Part shown: positions 9,107-19,321 of the stretch, piece after piece
Position numbering within the stretch: position 1 is the first letter of the stretch
Layout: each line of letters starts with the position of its first letter
Source of the DNA: JACCZX01 sp963791315
GTDB lineage: Bacteria > Pseudomonadota > Gammaproteobacteria > Burkholderiales > Burkholderiaceae_F
Reading direction: 5' to 3'
Assembly (NCBI GenBank): GCA_963791315.1
Contig: CAWBRQ010000007.1
Coordinates: forward strand, 310,001 to 374,000
DNA length: 64,000 nt
Position numbers and translations under genes: made by a program
The notes under the pieces: generated by a model
Told to the model about the DNA's origin: nothing
The model's database searches: none
Seen by the model: only the letters and a program-made list of their open reading frames with translations

Positions 9107-10288
9107 TTATATGAAAAACGGATAAACCAGAAATCCGGCGGCCTGAACACCGCGCGCTTCAAAGAACAAACGAATCGTGTAATCGCTGCCACTTCCCAGG
9201 CCGTCCTCGATGCGCGACGACGGCTCGCCGGCGGCGGCAAGGTAATCGGCGGGCGTGAATACCTTGCGCGCAATCGGCCGGTTGAGCGAATCGGTCAGCG
9301 TAACCTCGACGGCGGGCAGCGCCTGCCGGAATCCGGCGCGGTTTCGAATTACCGCGGTCAGTTCGAGCACATCGGTGCCGGGGATCGTTTGCAGCTCGCT
9401 GCCGATTACCGCTAGTTGATCGACCTGGGTAGGCCACCCCACTGTGCATCCGAACACTGCGCATATCTGCACTAGTGCATTGCGCGCCTGGGGAACACGT
9501 GCCAGCAGCTCGCTACGATAGATAACGGCAAGCTGCACTGCGATCAACGCAGCGAGTAGCAAAGAACCGCCACCGAAGATGATCGAGAAGCCGCGACGCG
9601 TTCGCGATTGATTGCTGCGAATGAACTCAGGTTCTTCTTCGGCTACGGGCGCATGCGTAGCCGGCGCGGGCTGCGCTTCGGTTTCTCTCGGCAATGCGGC
9701 GAGCTCGATGACTTCTATGCCGTCGACGATGGACGAAGCGTCGACCCTCTCTCGGCCACCGGGTGCAATCAAGGTCGGAACACCAAGAACCGCTTCGGCT
9801 TCCTCCTGAAACGCGCGCTCGCGTTTGGCCTGGGCCTCTCGCTTCGGGTTGGCTTCGCCTATGATCAACTGACGTCGTGGGCATGGGTGCCGAGCGGCGC
9901 AATGATGCGTTGGCCAGCGTCGCTGGCGCCGTGGGCGCTATACGCAGCGTCGTGGCAGGACCGAGCGTGTGCCTGCTGGTTCCGGTGTTGGCCGGGGCCG
10001 GACGAGTGCGCGGGCCACGCCGCGTTGCCGCCGAAACCGGTGCGGCAGATGGCTCGATGCGACGAGCTGCGCGGTCGTTGGACTTGCCGGCTTGGGCAAC
10101 GGTTGCGTAAGCGCAGTGATCGTGCGTGTCTGCGCCAACGCAGCGTCGTCAACGTAGGTCAGACTGCCGATTGCATCGAATACCGCGCGGCATTGGCCGC
10201 AACGGACAAGCCCACCGCGAAGTTTGAGCTGGTCCGCAACGACCCGAAACAGGGCGCTGCATTGAGGGCATTTGGTGGCGAGTGCCAT
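9107..10288 (-). CDS. MJ0042 zinc-ribbon / DUF3426 membrane protein (linker frame broken)
   Basis: The N-terminus is an MJ0042-type zinc ribbon with two CxxC pairs (CPQCSALF and CGQCRAVF). After a low-complexity linker come one transmembrane helix (GGSLLLAALIAVQLAVIY) and a DUF3426 domain ending in GVQAAGFLVYPFF. The function of this family is unknown. In betaproteobacteria it commonly sits downstream of prmA, as here (3 bp away). The coding frame is lost between about 9870 and 10000. The two ends are in the same frame with a stop between them, so two compensating indels or a nonsense error are likely. The linker sequence should not be trusted. Confidence 0.72.
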
Positions 10289-10291
10289 TGG

Positions 10292-11202
10292 CTAACGACT
10301 TCCCGCCAGGCATACCCATCCGTCTTCAGCCTGCCAGACCTTAAGCGGCAGCGCGGCATCGGCGTGCCGATAGGCTGCAATCACTTCGTCGGCTTGCCGC
10401 TCAAGAACTCCGGACAGCACGAGCGAGCCGCGCGGCGCAACGCGTGCGGCCAGCGCAGGTGCCAGCAGCTTCAGCGGATTCGAAAGAATGTTGGCTAGCA
10501 CGACGTCGAAGGTGATTGCGCTGTGGCTTAGTCCGTCCAAGTCAGTGTAACTGGCGTCGACACCGTTCGCTCGCGAGTTGGCGCGCGCGGCCACGAGGGC
10601 CTGCGGATCGATGTCAACTCCCATCACAACGCCAGCGCCGAGCTTCGCGGCGGCAATTGCCAGGATTCCTGACCCGCACCCGTAGTCGAGCACACTGGCC
10701 CCGGGCGACAGTGCTGCCTCCAGCCACGCCAGACACAGCCGCGTCGTTGGGTGCGTGCCGGTGCCGAATGCGACCCCTGGATCCAGCCTCACCACCAGCG
10801 CTCGCTCATCCGGCGGCTGATGCCAGCTGGGAACAATCCAAAGCCGCTCGCTGATACGGATCGGCGCAAATTGCGACTGCGTTTCACGCACCCAGTCGGT
10901 GTCCCTCACGGGCACCTGAGTTTCGATCACAGCCACAATTTGCGTCGCTTCACAAGCCGCTTCGATCATCGCGTCGGCACCATCGTCTTCTGCCAGCACG
11001 CGTAGCCGGCTTCGTGCCCACTCCTGTCGCGCGGGCTCGAAACCCGGCTCGCCATAGAGCGGCTCTTCGTCGGTACCGCCGGCGCTCGCATCTTCGATCG
11101 ATACCGATAACGCGCCGCATTCGAGCAGTGCATCGGCCAATGTTTCAGCCGCGTTCGTCTGCACGTCAGCGTGATTTCGACCAGCACGACCGTGCTACGC
11201 AA
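10292..11202 (-). CDS. prmA: Ribosomal protein L11 methyltransferase (frameshift near 11160)
   Basis: PrmA trimethylates ribosomal protein L11 using S-adenosylmethionine. The C-terminal Rossmann domain shows the SAM motif VLDYGCGSGILAIAAAKLGA and the catalytic-loop motif NILSNPL. FGTGTHPTT just upstream is characteristic of PrmA. The first residues (RSTVVLVEITLT) are in another frame from the rest (QTNAAETLADALLECGALS), so one base near 11160 is wrong. With no ATG available, a TTG at 11202 is the likely start, overlapping the accC end by 8 bp. Confidence 0.9.
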
Positions 11203-12548
11203 GATGCCGTGCCGCCAGCCTTTTTTCCAGATAGTGGATGCTGGTGCCGCCGAGCACGAACTTTTCGTCGATCAGGAGCTCACGATGTAGCGGTATGTTG
11301 GTCTTGATGCCCTCGACCACCATTTCAGACATCGCAATGCGCATACGTGCCAGGGCCTGATTGCGCGTGTCGCCGTAGCAAATCACTTTGCCGATCATTG
11401 AATCGTAATTTGGCGGAACGAAGTAGCCGGTGTACGCGTGCGAGTCGACGCGAACACCCGGCCCACCCGGCGGATGCCAAGCCGGTGATCCGCCCCGGCG
11501 ATGGCGTAAATCGCTCAGGATCTTCGGCGTTGATGCGGCATTCGATCGCGTGACCTTTTTGCTCGATGTCGCGTTGGCGCAGATGCAACTTTTCACCGGC
11601 AGCGATCCGAATCTGTTCCTGCACGATGTCGATGCCGGTCACCATTTCGGTCACCGGATGCTCGACCTGCACGCGTGTGTTCATCTCGATGAAATAGAAC
11701 TCCCCGCCCTCGAACAGAAACTCAAACGTCCCTGCGCCGCGGTAGTTGAGCTTCTTGCATGCTTCGACGACCTTGTCGCCCATCTTGTCGATCATGCGGC
11801 GATTGATTCCCGGCGCAGGCGCTTCCTCGATCACTTTCTGATGACGCCGCTGCATCGAGCAGTCGCGTTCGCCGAGCCACACCGCGTTGCGATGCTGATC
11901 GGCCAGCACCTGGAATTCGATGTGCCGCGGGTCTTCGAGGAATTTTTCCATGTACACGGCAGGGTTGCCGAACGCAGCGTTGGCCTCCTGTCGGGTCATG
12001 CTGACCGCGTTGATCAGTGCGGCTTCGGTATGCACCACGCGCATGCCGCGCCCGCCGCCACCTCCGGACGCCTTGATGATGACCGGGTAGCCGACCGCGC
12101 GCGCGACCTTCACGATCTCACGCGGATCTTCGGACAGCGCGCCGTTGGATCCGGGAACGGTCGGCACTCCGGCGGCTACCATCGCCTGCTTGGCCGATAC
12201 CTTGTCGCCCATCGCGCGAATCGATTCGGGCCGCGGACCGATAAAGCAAAAACCGCTCTTTTCGACGCGCTCCGCGAAATCGGCGTTCTCGGACAGGAAG
12301 CCGTAACCTGGATGAATCGCTTCCGCATCGGTCACTTCGGCCGCACTGATGATCGCGGGAATATTGAGGTAACTGTCCTTGGACGCCGCCGGCCCGATGC
12401 AGACCGATTCGTCCGCGAGCTTGACGTACTTCGCATCGGTATCGGCCTCTGAGTGCACGACGACCGTACTGATTCCCATCTCGCGGCAGGCGCGCTGCAC
12501 GCGAAGAGCAATCTCGCCGCGATTAGCGATCAGAATCTTTTTGAACAT
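11195..12548 (-). CDS. accC: Acetyl-CoA carboxylase, biotin carboxylase subunit (frameshift near 11470)
   Basis: AccC carboxylates the biotin on AccB with ATP and bicarbonate, the first half-reaction of fatty-acid synthesis. The ATP-grasp architecture is clear: N-terminal FKKILIANRGEIALRV, the glycine-rich loop KASGGGGGRGMR, the FIEMNTRVQVEHPVTE active site and the C-terminal domain. The frame changes near 11470, after TPSPGRIT; the C-terminus (HAYTGYFVPPNYDSMIGK to the end) is read in another frame. This gene is essential in bacteria, so a sequence error is the natural explanation. The ATG giving MFKK is preferred to an in-frame TTG 9 bp earlier. It follows accB by 56 bp. Confidence 0.94.
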
Positions 12549-12604
12549 GGCCGCCAATGAAGTCCGCAGCGGATCTCGCCACGGAACGTAGTTTGTCGAT
12601 CGTC

Positions 12605-13049
12605 TTATTCAATGATGAACAGCGGCTGGCCGTATTCCACTGGCTGGCCGTTTTCGACCAGGATTTGCTTGACCGTGCCGCCTACCTCAGCTTCGATTTC
12701 GTTTAGCAGCTTCATCGCCTCGATGATGCACAGCGTATCGCCCGGCTTGACTGACTGACCGAGCTCTATAAAAGAAGGGGCACCGGGACTCGGCGAGCGA
12801 TAAAAAGTCCCGACCATCGGAGACTTGACGACGTGACCTTCGGGCTCCGCCGCCGGCGGCACGGTTGTTCCGTTCGGCGGGACCCCGAGCGCGGCCGGGA
12901 TCTGCACCGCTGCGCGCGGCGGCCGGAGCTGCCGGCGCGGGGCTGAACTTCGCGATTCGGACGCGATCTTCGCCCTCTGTGACCTCAAGTTCGGCGATGC
13001 CCGAGTCTGCGACCAAGTCGATCAATGTTTTAAGTTTTCGTAGATCCAT
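12605..13049 (-). CDS. accB: Acetyl-CoA carboxylase biotin carboxyl carrier protein (frameshift near 12900)
   Basis: AccB carries the biotin that shuttles CO2 between AccC and the carboxyltransferase. The N-terminus (MDLRKLKTLIDLVADSGI) is the conserved dimer/AccC-contact region. An Ala/Pro-rich linker leads to a C-terminal biotinyl domain with the acceptor lysine in EAMKLLNE. N-terminal and C-terminal parts are in different frames and join within the linker near 12900. It lies between aroQ and accC, the usual betaproteobacterial order. Confidence 0.93.
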
Positions 13050-13061
13050 GGCGATCGTTGA

Positions 13062-13508
13062 TCAGGGCGTAGGGTTCGCATTCAATGCAAAATCCAAAGC
13101 GTATCGGTACCCCGAGGCACCCAGCCCCACGATCGTTCCGACCGCGAGATCGGCCAGGTATGACCGATGGCGAAAGCCTTCGCGCTTGTGCAGGTTCGAT
13201 AAATGAACTTCAATGAAGCGCAACGAAACCGCAGCGAGCGCGTCGCGCAGCGCAATGCTCGTATGCGTGAAAGCACCGGCATTAATGATGATGAAATCGG
13301 TGCCGTCTGTGCGGGCCAAGTGGATGCGATCGATCAGCGCACCCTCATGATTGGTCTGAAAGAAAACGACCTGCGCATTTTTCTTTTGCGCGGCTGGCGC
13401 AAGTTCGCTTTCGATGTCGGCCAGCGTCTGGCTGCCATACACTGCAGGCTCGCGCGTTCCCAGCAGGTTTAAATTGGGGCCATTGAGGACCAGAATCCGG
13501 CTAGCCAC
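13062..13508 (-). CDS. aroQ: Type II 3-dehydroquinate dehydratase
   Basis: AroQ dehydrates 3-dehydroquinate in the shikimate pathway; aroE, a later step, is elsewhere in this window. The 148-residue protein has the type II signature LNGPNLNLLGTREPAVYG with the catalytic Tyr, NAGAFTHTS in the substrate pocket (Ala where Pro is usual) and the catalytic His in FIEVHLSN. It is the first gene of the aroQ-accB-accC-prmA minus-strand unit. The promoter should lie in 13509-13665, where I see no confident hexamers. Confidence 0.95.
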   Translation of the reverse strand: MASRILVLNGPNLNLLGTREPAVYGSQTLADIESELAPAAQKKNAQVVFFQTNHEGALIDRIHLARTDGTDFIIINAGAFTHTSIALRDALAAVSLRFIEVHLSNLHKREGFRHRSYLADLAVGTIVGLGASGYRYALDFALNANPTP

Positions 13509-13665
13509 GATAGCGCTCTAATAATTGTTGGGTCCAGCACATCGTCGAAAATAGTGGAATTTAGGCGATAAAGGCGCAAGAAGCCGCGAAGTGTCCGCTT
13601 TTTGGTCGGTGCTGTCTAGCCCTGTCGCCGGGCTAAGCGGTGCCGCGCCGCCATTCAGCCGCTCC

Positions 13666-14313
13666 TCAAGCCGATTGTTCGATTAGCCGACGCACCGAAT
13701 CGAGGTTGGCGCGGCCGGCCGCCTCAATCGGATGCATTTCCTCTTCGGGTGCCACATGTTTATGGCGTGCCGCGACTCTGATCGCATCCCGCGCATAGAT
13801 GTGCAACCGGACGCCGATCCTTCGCTCGCGTGTGACCAGACCCGCATCCGCGGCCACGACAAAGTTCAGTCGCTCGAGGGCAGCGGGACGATCTCCCTCG
13901 ACATCGCCGTCATCGACGTCGAAATCGACGCCGAGGTTCATCAGGCGTAGCTCGACATCCTTCGCGCTGTCGACGAACAACTGCAGGTGGATATCCGAGT
14001 GCTCTGTCGCGGTGCCATTTAATACCGCCCCGACCAGGTGAGGATCGAACTCTTGCAGCGTCTGCATCGTCTCGGCCGCGACGCCGCGCATCGCTGCGAG
14101 CAGAGCGCGATGCGCCTCGCCACCGAAAAGCTTCAGATAGCGGCGCAACTCGTGCTCGACTTCGTAATTGTCCGGCATGGTCGAGCGGCGAGCGTCTTCG
14201 CCGAGAACTTCCTGCACGGCGCGGCGCTTCGCCTGCGCGTACTCGCAGCCTTCTTCGGCGATCAAGCGTGCCGCCGTTGCTGCGAGTTCGGTTCTGAGAT
14301 CACTGGCGGTCAT
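13666..14313 (-). CDS. Uncharacterised protein, possibly nucleotidyltransferase-like
   Basis: I do not recognise this 215-residue protein with certainty. The N-terminal third is helical and charged (LRTELAATAARLIAEEG, AKRRAVQEVLG). The middle contains LNGTATEHSDIHLQLF, which loosely resembles the G-[GS]-x(n)-SDIDL core of nucleotidyltransferases, followed by an acidic stretch and RPAALERLNFVVA. No signal peptide or membrane segment is seen. It is divergent from mpl (88 bp between starts). The reading frame is intact and codon use matches its neighbours. Confidence 0.75.
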   Translation of the reverse strand: MTASDLRTELAATAARLIAEEGCEYAQAKRRAVQEVLGEDARRSTMPDNYEVEHELRRYLKLFGGEAHRALLAAMRGVAAETMQTLQEFDPHLVGAVLNGTATEHSDIHLQLFVDSAKDVELRLMNLGVDFDVDDGDVEGDRPAALERLNFVVAADAGLVTRERRIGVRLHIYARDAIRVAARHKHVAPEEEMHPIEAAGRANLDSVRRLIEQSA

Positions 14314-14353
14314 AGAGCGAGTTTATCGGCAGAATGTCGCCGCGAGCGGCGAT

Positions 14354-14359
14354 TACAAT
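14354..14359 (+). promoter_or_regulatory. Possible -10 box upstream of mpl
   Basis: TACAAT, one mismatch from TATAAT, lies 42 bp before the TTG start of mpl. No good -35 hexamer is at 16-18 bp, so this is tentative. The same hexamer occurs just upstream of three other genes in the window. Confidence 0.35.
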
Positions 14360-14401
14360 CCGCGCGCTTCTATGCGATAGCGCTACTTAGCCGCTCCCTC
14401 T

Positions 14402-15809
14402 TTGCACCTGCACATTCTCGGCGTTGGCGGAACGTTTATGGGGGGCCTCGCGCAGCTTGCGCAGGCCGCCGGTCACGTCGTGAGCGGCTGCGATGTAAAT
14501 GTGTACCCGCCGATGAGCGACCAACTCGCCGCGACGAATGTGCGCGTGATCGAGGGTTATGACGCTGACCAGATTTCGCTGGCGCCTGACGTGTGGGTCA
14601 TAGGCAACGTCGTCACGCGCGGGAACGCGCTGATGGAGGCTATTTTGGATCGCGGCGGCACCTACATATCCGGGCCGCAGTGGCTGGCCGACAACGTGCT
14701 TCGCGATCGGCATGTTCTCGCAGTAGCTGGGACGCACGGTAAGACCACCACCAGTGCGATGCTCGCAAGGATTCTCGATCATGCCGGTCTCGCGCCCGGC
14801 TTTCTGATCGGCGGCGTGCCCGAGGACTTCGGACGCTCTGCTCGACTCGGCGCGGGGCGCCACTTCGTCATTGAAGCTGACGAATACGACACTGCATTTT
14901 TCGATAAGCGCTCGAAATTTCTGCACTACCGCGCGCGAACGCTGATTCTGAATAATCTGGAATTCGATCACGCCGACATCTTTGCCGATCTGGCCGCAAT
15001 CGAGACGCAATTTCACCATCTGATTCGCACGCTGCCGGGAACCGCGCGCATCATTGTGAACGGCGGTGACGAGGCTTTGGGGCGTGTCCTGCAGCGTGGC
15101 TGCTGGTCGGAGCTGCAGACGTTCGGTGAAACGGGCGACTGGCGGATCGAAGATGAGCCGCAGTTTGATGTGTATCACGGTGATGATCGCCTCGGCACTC
15201 TGCGACTCGCACTAGCGGGACACCATAACCGGCTGAACGCACTCGCCGCGGTTGCGGCTGCCGACCACGCCGGTGTATCAGGTGCCGATGCGCTTGACGC
15301 CATCGCGCGAGTTTCGCGGCGTTAAGCGCCGGCTTGAAGTGCGTGGGGTGGTCGGCGGAGTGACGATAGTCGACGACTTCGCACATCACCCGACGGCGTT
15401 CGAGATGACGATCGCCGCGCAGCGCGCATCACATCCGCACAGCCGAGTCGTCGCGGTGTTCGAACCGCGGTCGAACACGATGAAGCGCGGCGTGATGAAC
15501 GCGCGACTGTCCGATAGCTTGTCGGGCGCTGATCGGGTGTTTTGCCTGTCAGCGGCAACCGACTGGAGTGCTGCGCAGGCGTTGGGGCCGCTGGGCGCGA
15601 AGGCAACCGTGCATGGCGACCTGGATGAATTGATCGATGCGATCGTCGCGTACGTTAAGGCCGGCGATCAAGTGGTGGTAATGAGCAATGGCGGCTTCGG
15701 CGGCATCCACGCCAAATTGCTGGCGCAGCTTGCAGCTGCTGCCGCAGGTTCTGCACACACCGCTGATCCCGCAAGAAGTGCTGATTCCACCAGAAGCGCC
15801 GCCGCGTGA
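14402..15809 (+). CDS. mpl: UDP-N-acetylmuramate:L-Ala-gamma-D-Glu-meso-DAP ligase (frameshift near 15310)
   Basis: Mpl attaches recycled tripeptide directly to UDP-MurNAc, the salvage step after AmpD, also encoded in this window. The N-terminus HLHILGVGGTFMGGLAQLA is diagnostic of Mpl. The Mur-ligase ATP loop is AGTHGKTTTSAML, and the C-terminal domain contains VDDFAHHPTAFEMTI. The frame breaks near 15310 between the central and C-terminal domains. A TAG in the same frame at 14378-14380 limits the start; TTG at 14402 is the only candidate and gives the expected N-terminus. The stop overlaps yqiA (GTGA). Confidence 0.94.
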
Positions 15810-16381
15810 TCGTTTATCTGCACGGGTTTCGCTCGTCACCGCAGTCTCGCAAGGCGCAGATGCTGCGTGCGCATTTGCAGAAGCTTGGCTTGGAGGATCA
15901 ATTCGTATGCCCGGCCTTACCCGCATCGCCGCGCATGGCTGCGCAACTGGCGCTTTACGCTGCCCGATCGACGCGGGTCCAGGACGTTGCGCTCATCGGA
16001 TCGTCGCTCGGCGGGTACTACGCCACTTGGGTCGCCGAACGGCTGGGCTGTCGCGCTGTGCTGCTGAACCCCGCGGTCGATCCCGCGCGCGATCTGCAAG
16101 CGCACATCGGCCGGCAACCCGTCTTCTCTAGCGACGAAGAGATCGACTTCCGACCCGAGTACATCAACGAGCTGCGCGCCCTCGATACCGCTGTGACGAA
16201 TCCTGAGCGCTACTTTTTGATCGCCGCGACAGGCGACACGGTGATCAACTATCGAATGATGGTCGCGAAGTATTACGGTGCACGTCAGAGGGTGATCGAA
16301 GGCAGCGATCACGAACTGTCGGATTTTGCGCAGTATGTCAACGAAGTTCTGTCTTTCTGTGGAATCGAGCGAGGAGTTTGA
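15806..16381 (+). CDS. YqiA/UPF0227-type alpha/beta-fold esterase
   Basis: A small (191-residue) alpha/beta hydrolase of the YqiA family, whose E. coli member hydrolyses short acyl esters; the biological substrate is unknown. MIVYLHGFRSSPQSRKA carries the oxyanion HG motif. The nucleophile elbow is GSSLGGYYA, and the catalytic His is in GSDHELSDF. The start is GTG, coupled by 4 bp overlap to mpl. The next gene begins immediately after its stop. Confidence 0.88.
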   Translation: MIVYLHGFRSSPQSRKAQMLRAHLQKLGLEDQFVCPALPASPRMAAQLALYAARSTRVQDVALIGSSLGGYYATWVAERLGCRAVLLNPAVDPARDLQAHIGRQPVFSSDEEIDFRPEYINELRALDTAVTNPERYFLIAATGDTVINYRMMVAKYYGARQRVIEGSDHELSDFAQYVNEVLSFCGIERGV

Positions 16382-17125
16382 GTGAATCAGCGGCTGCAAG
16401 GCAAGGTTGCGATCATTACCGGCGCTGCGCAAGGTATCGGTTACGCCACCGCGCGCAAATTCTTGGATGAGGGCGCCAAGGTTGTTGCGTGCGATATCGG
16501 CAGGGAGTCAATCGATTCTGCGGTCGCGAACCTGTCGTCACGTGGCCGGATTGATGCTGCGGTGGTCGATGTGACGAAGCGCGATCAGATCGACGCAATG
16601 ATCACTGCGGCCTTGGGGCGCCATGGCCGCATCGACGTTCTGGTTAACAACGCAGGAATTACGATCGACGCGCGCCTGCAGAAAATGTCGGATGATCAGT
16701 TCGATCGCGTGATCGACGTGAATCTGAAGGGAACGTATAACTGCGCACAAGCAGTGCTGGATACGATGTTGAAGCAGGGAAGCGGTGTGATACTGAACGC
16801 TTCCAGTGTGGTCGGAATCTACGGTAACTTCGGACAAACCAACTACGCGGCCAGCAAATTCGGCGTCATCGGCTTCGCCAAGACCTGGGCACGTGAGTTA
16901 GGACCCAAGGGAATCCGTTGCAATGCAGTCGCGCCCGGATTCATCGCCACGCACATTCTGGACACAATTCCGGAGAAAGTGCTCGAGCAACTGAAGGAGC
17001 GCGTACCGTTGCGGCGTCTCGGAACGCCAGAAGATATCGCAAACGTATATGCATTCCTCGCTTCCGATGAAGCGTCGTACATCAACGGCGCGGTGATCGA
17101 AGTATCCGGTGGGTTAACGGTTTGA
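16382..17125 (+). CDS. Short-chain dehydrogenase, FabG-like 3-oxoacyl-ACP reductase
   Basis: A classical SDR of 247 residues. The cofactor motif is TGAAQGIGYATA, followed by NNAG. The active site is Ser in NASSVVG and YAASK (Tyr, Lys). C-terminal ISGGLTV-like VSGGLTV is typical of FabG enzymes. It most likely reduces a 3-oxoacyl thioester with NADPH, either in fatty-acid synthesis or in PHA metabolism (PhaB-like). It is not embedded in a fab cluster, so the substrate is open. The GTG start directly abuts the yqiA stop. Confidence 0.85.
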   Translation: MNQRLQGKVAIITGAAQGIGYATARKFLDEGAKVVACDIGRESIDSAVANLSSRGRIDAAVVDVTKRDQIDAMITAALGRHGRIDVLVNNAGITIDARLQKMSDDQFDRVIDVNLKGTYNCAQAVLDTMLKQGSGVILNASSVVGIYGNFGQTNYAASKFGVIGFAKTWARELGPKGIRCNAVAPGFIATHILDTIPEKVLEQLKERVPLRRLGTPEDIANVYAFLASDEASYINGAVIEVSGGLTV

Positions 17126-17156
17126 CCCGTCGAGCCGAGATCCCGGCGGGCTCGGT

Positions 17157-19176
17157 GTGAGCGCGTATCTGTTGTTCGACGACGACGGGGCCTTCAAGGC
17201 GGGAACCGAGATGGCGAATGCCGGGACATCGCATCAGGTCGAGCTGCCCAGCGGCAAGCGCACCAAGGTAAAGAGTTCGCACGTTCTGCTGCGCTTTGCT
17301 CGAGCCGACACCCGCGCAACTGATCGAGCGCGCCCAAACGCAAGCGCAACTGATCGATCTGGATTTTTTGTGGGAAGTCGCGCCGCAGGATGAGTTTGGG
17401 TTCGTCGAGTTGGCTCGAGATTACTTCGGCGCAGAGCCGAGTGCCGAGCAATCGGCGGCGCTGTTGTTTCGGTTGCACGGTTCACCGGTATATTTTTATC
17501 GCAAGGGCCGCGGCCGTTACCGGCCAGCGCCGGCCGAAACGCTGAAGGCAGCGCTGACGGCGCTCGATCGCAAGAAAAAGCAGGATCAGATAAGACAACA
17601 GTACGTCGACGAGCTCAAGGCGGGCCGCGCGCCCGAAGTCATCGCCCAGCAGGCAATCGCGCTGCTTATCAAGCCCGACCGTAGCTCGATTGAGTTCAAG
17701 GCGCTCGAGCAGGCGGCGAACGAATCGCATATGACGCCGCTGCGCTTGCTGCTGGCCCGCGGTGCGATTGCTTCGCCTTACCGCTGGCACGTCGACAGCT
17801 TTCTGGCGCAGCATTTTCCGCGCGGTACTGCGTTCACTTTGCAGAGGCCCGCGCCGGATAGCGCCGCTGATCTGCCGCTGGCGAACGTTGACGCGTTCTC
17901 GATCGACGATAGTGCGACTACCGAAATCGACGATGCATTTTCCGTGCAGCCGCTTGGAGATCGGGCGCGTATTGGCATTCACATCGCCGCGCCTGCAGCT
18001 GTCTTGCCGCGCGGCCATCCGATCGACACGGTCGCGCGCTCGCGGATGTCGACTGTCTATGCACCGGGGCTGAAGTACACGATGCTGCCCGACGACTGGA
18101 TCGATTCGTTATCGCTAAACGAAGGGCGGGAAGTCCCGGTGCTGTCGCTGTACGCCGACGTTGACGCCCAAACCTACGAAGTGCTAGCGACCGAATCGAG
18201 GTTGGAGAGGCTGCGCATACAAAGCAATCTAAGGCACGACCGGCTCGATGCAATCGTTACCGAGGCAACGATCGCCGACAGCCACTTTGATTCGCCACAT
18301 GCAGCGCAATTGAGCACTCTATGGCACGTGGCTCGCAAGCTGTTAGCGCGCCGCGAGCAAGTGCGTGGCCGGCCCGAGCCTGTCGGCCGAGTTGATTACT
18401 CGTTCGAGCTCGAAGGGACTGAGGATCAGGCGCGCATCACGCTCCGGCAGCGCCGGCGAGGGGCGCCGCTGGATTCAATCGTTGCCGAACTGATGATTTT
18501 CGCCAACAGCACGTGGGGCGGGTGGCTTGCGGCACGTCGCACGGCGGGAATTTATCGCTCGCAGGCGCTCGGTCGCGTGAAGATGGGAACCGTACCGGCA
18601 CCGCACGAGGGTATCGGGGTCCAGCACTATGCGTGGTGCACATCGCCGTTGCGTCGCTACGTCGATCTGGTCAACCAGCGGCAGCTCTTGGCATGTATCG
18701 GTGAGCAAGCTCCGCCCTATGCATCGAACGACGCCGAACTGTTCGGCATCGTCTCAGGCTTCGAGTCCGCATACGCAGCCTACGCAGAGTTTCAACAGAA
18801 GCTGGAGCGTTATTGGTCTCTGCGCTGGCTGGAGCAGGAAAAACTGACGCGCATTGGCGCCACTGTTTTGAAGAGCGACGTATTGCGCCTCGACGGAGTG
18901 CCTTTTATAACCAGACTCCCCGGACTTCCCGACTTGCCGCGTGGACAGAAGCTTGAGCTGGATGTCGTCGCCACCGACCACGTCGATCTCACGCTCGAAG
19001 CGCGCGTGCACCAAGTGCTGGCCGCGCAAACCACCGTCGAGCCAGATGACGATGAGCTGGGCGACGACGGCTTGGATGAGGCGCCAGCATCCGCGGTCGA
19101 ACAAAGTGCGGAGGTCGCGGAGGCGGCGAACGAAGCGACGGCTGATTCGTCAGGCGACACATCGTCGACGACCTGA
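17157..19176 (+). CDS. RNB-domain 3'-5' exoribonuclease, RNase II family (frameshift near 17290)
   Basis: A protein of about 673 residues with the RNase II/R catalytic domain. The metal-binding core AFSIDDSATTEIDDAFS supplies the conserved aspartates, and the domain ends with WCTSPLRRYVDLVNQRQLL. The C-terminus is acidic and Ala-rich. It would degrade single-stranded RNA processively in the cytoplasm. It is shorter than RNase R and lacks an obvious Lys-rich tail. The first 45 residues (GTG start, SAYLLFDDDGAFKAG) are in a different frame from the rest and join near 17290. Confidence 0.87.
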
Positions 19177-19265
19177 TAGCGCTCAGCGCGACCGCAGCGA
19201 CGCGGCGTCAATTACGGTGGCAAGACTAGCGCGATCTTGTCACATGGCAAGTCGATGGTGCTGGC

Positions 19266-19271
19266 TACAAT
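19266..19271 (+). promoter_or_regulatory. Possible -10 box upstream of the TonB-like gene
   Basis: TACAAT lies 51 bp before the ATG of the TonB-like gene. TTGTCA is present at 19237-19242, but at 23 bp spacing, too far for a standard promoter. Confidence 0.33.
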
Positions 19272-19321
19272 CGATTGACTCCCTATGCAGAGACCGAACA
19301 AGATAATGACGTCGCGGCTCA

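Noticed and set aside
9608..10498. 296-codon plus-strand open frame across the DUF3426 and prmA region
   Set aside because: The minus-strand reading gives a zinc ribbon, a membrane helix, DUF3426 and PrmA motifs; the plus-strand reading gives nothing known.
11430..12452. 340-codon open frame on the plus strand opposite accC
   Set aside because: It is the antisense shadow of a highly conserved gene in GC-rich DNA, with no recognisable motif and no ribosome-binding site.
13600..13640. TAGCCC/GGGCTA inverted repeat between aroQ and the unknown gene as a terminator
   Set aside because: The stem is only 6 bp and there is no T run in the direction of either neighbour.
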